Assembly (NCBI GenBank): GCA_025363815.1
Contig: JANYLB010000033.1
Span: 1 to 45,369 of the forward strand
DNA: 45,369 nt
DNA from: Actinomycetes bacterium
GTDB lineage: Bacteria > Actinomycetota > Acidimicrobiia > IMCC26256 > JANYLB01
Reading direction: 5' to 3'
Shown: positions 1 to 4,686 of the stretch, in pieces
How positions within the stretch are numbered: position 1 is the first letter of the stretch
Layout: each line of letters opens with the position of its first letter
The notes under the pieces: generated by a model
Databases searched by the model: none
Told to the model about the DNA's origin: nothing
The model's input: only the letters and a program-made list of their open reading frames with translations
Position numbers and translations under genes: made by a program

Positions 1-863
1 GCCTCAGGGTGCGAAGCCGCCGCGATCACCGCAACAACCGCCAGCCCGCACCCGAGTAAGCCACCCCGGTACAGCCAAGCCGATTGACCATCGACGCGAG
101 TCCAGGCAAGGACCAGCACGACGACGCCCGCTATGCCCACGCCTTCCAACACGACTCGCGCCGTCCGCCCGCGCACCGGGCCCCACACTGACAACGCAGC
201 GGCAAACGCGGCACCGAGCAGAATCCCCTCGACCCGAGTATCGGTGCCGTAGTACACGCGGGAAACGTTCAGCGGGTCGTACAAGACCGCGGCCCAGATC
301 GCGGAAGCAGCCGCTCCAAGCAGCGCCAGCACGAGCACGGCCATCGGTGTCGACCGCTTCCACCACGCGAGCAGGCCCACCACTACAAGTGGCCACACAA
401 GATAGAACTGCTCCTCGATCGCGAGCGACCAGGTGTGCTGCAAGGGTGACGGCGCGGAGAACAGTGCCCAGTAGTCCTGACCGGCGAAGACTGCCCGCCA
501 GTTCGCCACGTAGCCGACCGTCGCGATTGCGTCCCCGCGAATCTGTGCCAACTCGCTCGGCGCGGCGAAGACGATGCAGTACACCGCGACACCAGCCAGC
601 AGCCCGGCGAGCGCAGGAAGCAGGCGACGCGCACGTCGAGCCCAGAACTGTCCGAGCCCGATCTGCGAAGACCGCTCGGTCTCCGCGAGGAGGAGAGACG
701 TGATCAAGAAGCCCGAGAGGACGAAGAAGAGATCGACACCGAGATAGCCGCCAATCAGATGGCCGCCATGGAACAGCAAGACACCAGCCACGGCAGCGCC
801 GCGCAACCCATCGAGCGCCGCCACGCGCCTGACCGTGACATTCCCCCGCTCCACCGCGCACAT
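1..863 (-). CDS. Acyltransferase 3 family membrane protein (OafA/YrhL type), 3' end cut by window edge
   Basis: This frame runs open from an ATG at 861-863 to the window edge, giving 287 residues without a stop, so the C-terminus is missing. The N-terminus reads RVAALDGLRGAAVAGVLLFH, followed shortly by GVDLFFVLSGFLITSLLL and a FWARRARRLLPA segment. These are the hallmarks of acyltransferase 3 proteins: the LDGLRG start, the catalytic-type histidine in the first helix, the DxFFVLSGFLI second helix and the R-R-LP motif. A QHTWSLAIEEQFYLVWP segment near residue 140 is also family-typical. Several hydrophobic helices follow. Known members O-acylate cell-surface sugars or lipids from the membrane. 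The substrate cannot be read from the sequence. Open frames on the same strand in other phases are shadows, because only this phase gives family motifs. Confidence 0.88.
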   Translation of the reverse strand, partial: MCAVERGNVTVRRVAALDGLRGAAVAGVLLFHGGHLIGGYLGVDLFFVLSGFLITSLLLAETERSSQIGLGQFWARRARRLLPALAGLLAGVAVYCIVFAAPSELAQIRGDAIATVGYVANWRAVFAGQDYWALFSAPSPLQHTWSLAIEEQFYLVWPLVVVGLLAWWKRSTPMAVLVLALLGAAASAIWAAVLYDPLNVSRVYYGTDTRVEGILLGAAFAAALSVWGPVRGRTARVVLEGVGIAGVVVLVLAWTRVDGQSAWLYRGGLLGCGLAVVAVIAAASHPE

Positions 864-993
864 AGTGTCACTGCCTCGCTCCCTGTGCGGTCGGCCCGGC
901 CCGCGCCACCCGGCCACTGCAAAACACGCACAACTGCCGCCGCGACTCATCTTCCCGATCGGGTGATCCGAACGAGTGACAGCGGCTTGCGCC

Positions 994-1013
994 AGCACGC
1001 TTTTCGGCGTGCT
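994..1013 (-). terminator. Short hairpin downstream of tRNA-Leu(CAA)
   Basis: Arms AGCACGC (994-1000) and GCGTGCT (1007-1013) pair perfectly around a 6-nt loop, about 30 nt past the 3' end of the minus-strand tRNA. There is no T run after it, so a terminator or processing role is only a guess. The rest of 864-1042 shows nothing I recognise. Confidence 0.3.
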
Positions 1014-1042
1014 CCAGTGATATCGAAGCTGGTCAGAGCAGG

Positions 1043-1126
1043 TGCCCGGAGAGGGACTTGAACCCTCACGCCCTTGCGAGCAACGGATTTTGAGTCCGTC
1101 GTGTCTGCCGATTCCACCATCCGGGC
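1043..1126 (-). tRNA. tRNA-Leu (anticodon CAA)
   Basis: On the minus strand the acceptor stem GCCCGGA (1120-1126) pairs with TCCGGGC (1044-1050), with discriminator A at 1043. The anticodon arm has stem ACGGA/TCCGT and loop CTCAAAA, giving anticodon CAA. A long variable arm and the GGTTCAAGTCC T-arm are present, as expected for a class II leucine tRNA of 84 nt. The following bases are CCT, so the CCA tail is not encoded. From 1127 to 1252 nothing gene-like is visible. Confidence 0.95.
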
Positions 1127-1252
1127 GGGATAGCTGAGCAGGAGTTTCGCAGACGCGCGCCTTCGCCGAGGTGAGGATGCGCGATCTGGATCTCCTTGAC
1201 GTATCCAGCGGCTCGCCGACGCTCTGGTCCCTACCCCCAGGCGGATTGGTGA

Positions 1253-1507
1253 TCAGGCGATCTCGCTGCCGTCACCCCACTCGCGTTCGGCCCACGGCAC
1301 CTGACCGGCTGACCCCATCGATGCGAGGATCTTGTCTCGCACCTCGAGCCACACCTCCCGCATCTCCTCGAGTGACGCGAACGGGATCGGAGGCTGGTCG
1401 CCGCTGCGGGCCGGCATGGGTGGCCCGTTCACGAAGAGCAACCGGGCCAGCGGGTCGCTCACCCACGTGTCGACAGACTTGTTGTGCTCGGCCTTGCGCG
1501 GGCTCAC
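1253..1507 (-). CDS. Small conserved-looking protein of unknown function (84 aa)
   Basis: I do not recognise this protein. I place its start at a GTG (1505-1507) that overlaps the stop of the preceding mini-ORF in a GTGA tetranucleotide, which suggests translational coupling. The product begins (M)SPRKAEHNKSVDTWVSD and contains a DPLARLLFVNGPPMP segment and an amphipathic stretch, SLEEMREVWLEVRDKIL, near residues 47-63. It has no signal peptide or membrane helix. Its composition is protein-like (balanced charges, aromatic residues, no Arg/Pro excess), unlike the sequence upstream in the same frame between 1508 and 1777, which looks like noncoding read-through. It lies 3' of a copy of the acyl-CoA dehydrogenase C-terminus, so it may once have been the second gene of a dehydrogenase operon. 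Confidence 0.55.
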   Translation of the reverse strand: MSPRKAEHNKSVDTWVSDPLARLLFVNGPPMPARSGDQPPIPFASLEEMREVWLEVRDKILASMGSAGQVPWAEREWGDGSEIA

Positions 1508-1545
1508 ACCGAGATTCCCGGGCGCTTGGCGATGACCTTGTTCAT
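1504..1545 (-). CDS. 13-codon mini-ORF matching the acyl-CoA dehydrogenase C-terminus
   Basis: The mini-ORF encodes MNKVIAKRPGISV. A GGAGG motif at 1554-1558 sits 8 nt before its ATG, and its stop overlaps the GTG of the next gene (GTGA). The product nearly repeats the last residues of the intact dehydrogenase encoded at 2472-3638 (MNEVIAKRLGISG), and the DNA of the two sites matches at 34 of 38 positions. It could be a translated leader peptide that couples into the downstream gene, or only the 3' remnant of a lost dehydrogenase gene. I cannot decide between these from sequence alone. An upstream in-frame ATG at 1558-1560 would add five residues. Confidence 0.35.
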   Translation of the reverse strand: MNKVIAKRPGISV

Positions 1546-1548
1546 GAT
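1511..1548. repeat. 38-bp near-identical direct repeat, copy 1 (copy 2 at 2479-2516)
   Basis: Positions 1511-1548 and 2479-2516 match at 34 of 38 bases in the same orientation. Copy 2 is the coding sequence for the C-terminal end of the acyl-CoA dehydrogenase. Copy 1 is the mini-ORF. The two copies bracket about 930 bp that contain the secreted-protein gene and two hairpins. Confidence 0.8.
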
Positions 1549-1604
1549 GGGGTCCTCCATGGGCGGCACCCCGACGGTAACCGTGTGAGTCAAGCGCGTG
1601 TACG

Positions 1605-1642
1605 CGATTGGTGCGCCGACCCTGAGGCCGACGCACCAATCG
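1605..1642. repeat. 11-bp perfect inverted repeat
   Basis: CGATTGGTGCG (1605-1615) pairs with CGCACCAATCG (1632-1642) around a 16-nt loop. On the plus strand it is followed by GTTTTGG. It lies downstream of the secreted-protein gene on the minus strand and may act as a bidirectional terminator or as a processing site. Confidence 0.55.
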
Positions 1643-1654
1643 TTTTGGGGGGAC

Positions 1655-1679
1655 GAGACGGAGATTCGAAATCCGTCTC
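1655..1679 (-). terminator. Hairpin just downstream of the secreted-protein gene
   Basis: GAGACGGA (1655-1662) and TCCGTCTC (1672-1679) form an 8-bp perfect stem with a 9-nt loop, beginning 22 nt after the stop at 1702. It lacks a clear T tract on the minus strand. Together with the inverted repeat at 1605-1642 it is the best terminator candidate for the gene at 1702-2304. Confidence 0.45.
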
Positions 1680-1701
1680 ACCCATCTGGGTCGGGGTGTC
1701 G

Positions 1702-2304
1702 CTACGCGATCCTGATGGTCGATGCGCCGTTCACCCCGGTGAACGTGAAGCCCTTCAGACCCTTGGCTGAATCGCAAGCGGCAGCGAAGGCACTCGTGGT
1801 CTGGTCGGTGATGAGCTTCGACACCGCGTGCTCACCCGCGAACGAACCGGTGATCGTCGTTGTCCCCGGCGGCGGGTTGGGACCCGTGCTCGGAACGTTG
1901 ATCGTGATTGCCGCACCGATTACCGCGTTGCCGTTCGAGGCCACGATCGTCGAGGAGACGTACTTCGCAGCGCCCTTCCACTTGACCGTTGAAGTGGTGC
2001 TCGGAAGACCCGCGGTCGCAAGGTTGGAACAGCTATTGCTGTTTGTCGTCCCTGTTGCCGAGAGCTTGCCACTCGTCACACCGGAAGTGCCCGTGCAGGC
2101 CAAGCTGCCTTTGAACGAGAACGCCACGCTCGTCGCGGTTCCACCGTTCATCAACGCCGGTTTGATCTTCGCCTTGCCCGACACCGTGCAGTCCGCAGTT
2201 CCCGATGCACTTACCGCCGGTCCGCGGGCCTCGGCAACACCGCTGAACGCCATGACCAAAACTGATCCTGCCGCGATCGACACCAACGCAACTCTTCGAA
2301 ACAT
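1702..2304 (-). CDS. Secreted Ser/Thr/Gly-rich protein of unknown function
   Basis: This 200-residue protein starts with a clear Sec signal peptide: MFRR, then a hydrophobic stretch to about residue 20, with cleavage probable after VAEA near residue 26. The mature part is rich in Ser, Thr, Gly and Ala, has many short beta-prone segments, and contains four cysteines (39, 70, 92, 177) that could form two disulfides outside the cell. A PSTGPNPPPGTTT segment near 138-150 looks like a flexible linker between two domains. The ATG is preceded by GGGGGT 5-10 nt upstream. I recognise the general type, a small exported actinobacterial protein with a CTVSGK motif, but no named family. Four CATCAA/TTGATG elements lie in its upstream region. 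Confidence 0.8.
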   Translation of the reverse strand: MFRRVALVSIAAGSVLVMAFSGVAEARGPAVSASGTADCTVSGKAKIKPALMNGGTATSVAFSFKGSLACTGTSGVTSGKLSATGTTNSNSCSNLATAGLPSTTSTVKWKGAAKYVSSTIVASNGNAVIGAAITINVPSTGPNPPPGTTTITGSFAGEHAVSKLITDQTTSAFAAACDSAKGLKGFTFTGVNGASTIRIA

Positions 2305-2320
2305 GATTACCCCCGCTAGA

Positions 2321-2420
2321 TCATCAATGACAGAGCACTTGCTCGCCCGATTGCAGAGGTGACGCTATTGATGAAGCCCTCGCGCGTACATCAAATCCGG
2401 GTCAACTCCGACTTTGATGA
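2321..2420. promoter_or_regulatory. Cluster of CATCAA/TTGATG boxes upstream of the secreted-protein gene
   Basis: Four related AT-rich elements occur within 100 bp of GC-rich DNA: TCATCAA (2321-2327), TTGATGA (2368-2374), CATCAAA (2389-2395) and TTTGATGA (2413-2420). They form two inverted pairs, one of them 7 bp with a 17-nt centre. Their number and symmetry suggest binding sites for a dimeric regulator of the gene starting at 2304, but no regulator is identified. Confidence 0.3.
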
Positions 2421-2471
2421 CTGCGCACCTGGAGTCGTACCGGGCGACGACCTCGGCCGCCCGATGGTCAC

Positions 2472-3638
2472 CTAGCCGGAGATCCCAAGGCGCTTGGCGA
2501 TGACCTCGTTCATGATCTCGTCGGTGCCGGCGCCGATGCGTTGCAGGCGCGCGTCGCGCCACGCGCGGCTCACGGGTGCTTCGTGCATGTACCCGAAGCC
2601 ACCGTGCACCTGTAGGCAGTCGTCGGCGACGCGGTTCTGCACCTGCGCGACGAACTTCTTCGCCATCGAGATCTCGGCCACCGGGTAGTCGCCCTGTTGG
2701 ATCTTCCAGACGGTGTTGTACAACAGCGCGCGTGCCGCTTCGAGCTCGGTGGCCGCGTCGGCCAGCTTGTGGGCGATGACCTGATGATCGCCTAGCGCCT
2801 TGCCGAAGGTCCGTCGTTCTCGTGCGTAGCGGATCGTTTCGCCCAGGATCTCGTCGGCTTGGCCGATGCCTGCGGCCGCGCCCGAGAGTCGTTCGTACTG
2901 GAGTTGCCACATCAGCTGCGCGAAGCCTTCGCCCGTCTTCCCGCCGATCAGATTGGCATGTGGCACCCTGACGTCGTCGAGCGTGAACTCGACCGTGTCG
3001 CTTCCGCGCATACCGAGCTTGCGGAGGCTGCGAGACACGCTGACGCCGTCGAGATCGGTGTCGACGATGAAGAGCGACACGCCACGGTGCCGTGATCCCG
3101 GCTCGGTCTGGACGACGAGGGTGAGGAAGTCGGCGCGCTTGCCGTTGGTGATGTAGAGCTTGCGACCGTTGATGATCCACGTGTCGCCATCGCGGACGCC
3201 GCGGGTGGTGACACCGGCGACATCGGACCCGGCATCGGGTTCGGTGATCGCGATCGCACCGATCTTCTCCCCGGCGATGGCCGGGCGGAGATACCGCTCG
3301 CGGAGCTCGTCGGAGCCGAACTCGCCGAGCGCCGGCGTGCTCATGTGGGTCTGCACTCCGATGGCCATCGGGATCGCCCCGCACCCGCAGTGACCCAGCT
3401 CTTCCATCAGGACCAGGCCGCTCGCGAGATCGCCACCCGCGCCACCCCAGCGCTCGTCGTGGTGCAGGCCGAGGAACCCAAGCTCGCCGCAGCGACGGAA
3501 CACCGCGTCGGGGAAGTACCCCGCGTCTTCCCATTCGTCGACGAATGGGCGGAGTTCCTTGTCGACGAAGCGGCGGATCGAATCGCGTAGCTCGTCGTGC
3601 TCGGGTGTGAAGACGGGGTGTCGGTGCGTCGCTCCCAT
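2472..3638 (-). CDS. Acyl-CoA dehydrogenase (LCAD/IVD-like catalytic base position)
   Basis: This full-length FAD-dependent acyl-CoA dehydrogenase (388 aa) catalyses alpha,beta-desaturation of an acyl-CoA in the cytoplasm. Domains in order are a helical N-terminal domain (about 10-120), a beta domain with the FAD/substrate signature AITEPDAGSD (130-139) and GRKLYITNG, and a C-terminal helical domain with RRTFGKALGDHQ and QVHGGFGYM. The site that carries the catalytic Glu in short/medium-chain enzymes (Y-E-G-T) reads G-A-G-T here, so it lacks the base. Instead the QYERL motif supplies Glu249, the arrangement of long-chain and isovaleryl-CoA dehydrogenases. The substrate chain length is not predictable. 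It ends MNEVIAKRLGISG, which is repeated in the mini-ORF near 1504. The start is an ATG with a TAATAC hexamer 10 nt upstream. Confidence 0.93.
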   Translation of the reverse strand: MGATHRHPVFTPEHDELRDSIRRFVDKELRPFVDEWEDAGYFPDAVFRRCGELGFLGLHHDERWGGAGGDLASGLVLMEELGHCGCGAIPMAIGVQTHMSTPALGEFGSDELRERYLRPAIAGEKIGAIAITEPDAGSDVAGVTTRGVRDGDTWIINGRKLYITNGKRADFLTLVVQTEPGSRHRGVSLFIVDTDLDGVSVSRSLRKLGMRGSDTVEFTLDDVRVPHANLIGGKTGEGFAQLMWQLQYERLSGAAAGIGQADEILGETIRYARERRTFGKALGDHQVIAHKLADAATELEAARALLYNTVWKIQQGDYPVAEISMAKKFVAQVQNRVADDCLQVHGGFGYMHEAPVSRAWRDARLQRIGAGTDEIMNEVIAKRLGISG

Positions 3639-3696
3639 GCCCTCACGGTATTACGGAACGCGAGCGGTTCCCGGCGCGCCCGGCCCCGAGATCCCG

Positions 3697-3702
3697 TAGA
3701 AT
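3697..3702 (+). promoter_or_regulatory. -10 element for the coiled-coil gene (leaderless architecture)
   Basis: TAGAAT ends 7 nt before the GTG at 3710, placing the transcription start at or next to the start codon. No Shine-Dalgarno sequence is visible. Confidence 0.5.
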
Positions 3703-3709
3703 CACCACC

Positions 3710-4009
3710 GTGAGTGAGTCGATTCTCCGCCGCCGCCTCGTTGATGCGAGCGAGCGGCTCAAGAAGCTGCGGGCCGAGCTCGCGGTGACCGACGAGCAGC
3801 TGGCGTTCCTCCAAGAGGCTGCAGAGGAGGCGCGCCTGCGATCGCTCGTTTCGGAGACACCGCTCGCCGACGTGGAAGCCAGAGAAGCCGGCCGCCACGC
3901 CGATGCCCTGGGCCGTCAGCGCGACGTGCTCCGCCGCGCCGTGGAGGCCCTGGTCCGGGAGCAGGATGGCCTCCTCGATCGGATGGCTTCCGAGCTGCCC
4001 ACGCGCTGA
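3710..4009 (+). CDS. Small coiled-coil protein of unknown function
   Basis: The gene encodes 99 residues, almost entirely predicted alpha-helix with heptad-like spacing of Leu/Val/Ala: two charged helices (about 5-50 and 53-92) separated by a short TPLAD turn. There is no signal peptide, membrane segment or cysteine. It starts at GTG (3710-3712), read as MSESILRRRL, with a TAGAAT hexamer 7 nt before and no Shine-Dalgarno, so it is probably leaderless. It sits about 40 nt before pdtaR on the same strand. I do not recognise a named family. A role as an oligomerising or partner-binding cytoplasmic protein is only a guess. Confidence 0.75.
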   Translation: MSESILRRRLVDASERLKKLRAELAVTDEQLAFLQEAAEEARLRSLVSETPLADVEAREAGRHADALGRQRDVLRRAVEALVREQDGLLDRMASELPTR

Positions 4010-4051
4010 ACCCAAGCTGTCCGCCCGCACACCCACAGGTACGGAGCTGCT

Positions 4052-4630
4052 GTGTCACAAGCCCGAGTCGTGATCGCCGAAGACGAAGCCATCATCAGGC
4101 TCGACTTGAAGGAGCTCCTCGAAGAGGAGGGCTACGAGGTCGTCGGAGAGACCGGCCGTGGCGACGAAGCGGTCGAGCTCGTGCGGGAGCTGCGGCCCGA
4201 CCTCGCCATCCTCGACATAAAGATGCCCGGTCTCGACGGCCTGACCGCGGCGCGCCACATCGTCGGTGAGCGCCTCTCGGCCGTCTTGATCCTCACCGCC
4301 TTCTCGCAACGTGACCTCGTCGAACAGGCCCGCGACGCCGGGGCGATCGGCTACATCGTCAAGCCGTTCCAGAAGAGCGACCTGATCCCGGCGATCGAGG
4401 TGGCCCTCGGCCGCCACAAGGAGCTGGAAGACCTGGCGCGCGACGTCGGCGATCTCAAGGACCGACTCGAAGGCCGAAAGGTCATGGACCGGGCCAAGGG
4501 GATCTTGCGCGATCAGCACGGGCTCTCGGAAGACGACGGGTTCAGCTTCTTGAGGCGCGAGGCCATGAACCGGCGCATGAAGACCGAGGCCGTTGCGCAG
4601 ATGGTTGTCGACGGGTTGCTCGCCCCGTAG
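4052..4630 (+). CDS. pdtaR: ANTAR-domain response regulator PdtaR
   Basis: This 192-residue regulator has a receiver domain (about 5-120) and a C-terminal ANTAR RNA-binding domain (about 130-188). The receiver shows acidic pocket residues E10/D11, phospho-acceptor Asp55 (AILDIKMPG), Thr in LTAF and Lys in VKPF. The ANTAR part contains DRAKGILRDQHGLSEDDGF and ends RMKTEAVAQMVVDGLL. Known homologues bind dual-hairpin RNAs to prevent termination after phosphorylation by the kinase PdtaS. No PdtaS gene is in the window, and the kinase at 17778-19571 belongs to a different (HisKA_3) class. Its position just before polA matches mycobacterial gene order. The start is a GTG with GGAG 5 nt upstream. 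Confidence 0.92.
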   Translation: MSQARVVIAEDEAIIRLDLKELLEEEGYEVVGETGRGDEAVELVRELRPDLAILDIKMPGLDGLTAARHIVGERLSAVLILTAFSQRDLVEQARDAGAIGYIVKPFQKSDLIPAIEVALGRHKELEDLARDVGDLKDRLEGRKVMDRAKGILRDQHGLSEDDGFSFLRREAMNRRMKTEAVAQMVVDGLLAP

Positions 4631-4674
4631 CCGTCGTCACGCTGGTGGCCGACGCCGTCCGACACCGCGGCGCG

Positions 4675-4680
4675 TACTCT
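4675..4680 (+). promoter_or_regulatory. -10 element of polA
   Basis: TACTCT ends 6 nt before GTG 4687, with no Shine-Dalgarno sequence in between. This supports a leaderless polA transcript and favours 4687 over the upstream GTG at 4645. Confidence 0.5.
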
Positions 4681-4686
4681 GACGGT

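Noticed and set aside
4-861. 285-codon Arg/Gly/Trp-rich minus frame at the left edge
   Set aside because: The overlapping minus frame starting at 863 gives clear acyltransferase 3 motifs, and the other reads as composition noise.
1598-2362. Plus-strand frame opposite the secreted protein
   Set aside because: The minus strand has a proper start, Shine-Dalgarno sequence, signal peptide and stop. The plus frame has none of these.
2365-3534. Minus-strand frame overlapping acyl-CoA dehydrogenase in another phase
   Set aside because: Its product is Arg/His-rich without motifs, while the 2472-3638 frame encodes the full enzyme.
4645-4686. Upstream GTG start for polA
   Set aside because: It would place the -10-like hexamer inside the gene and add residues without homology.
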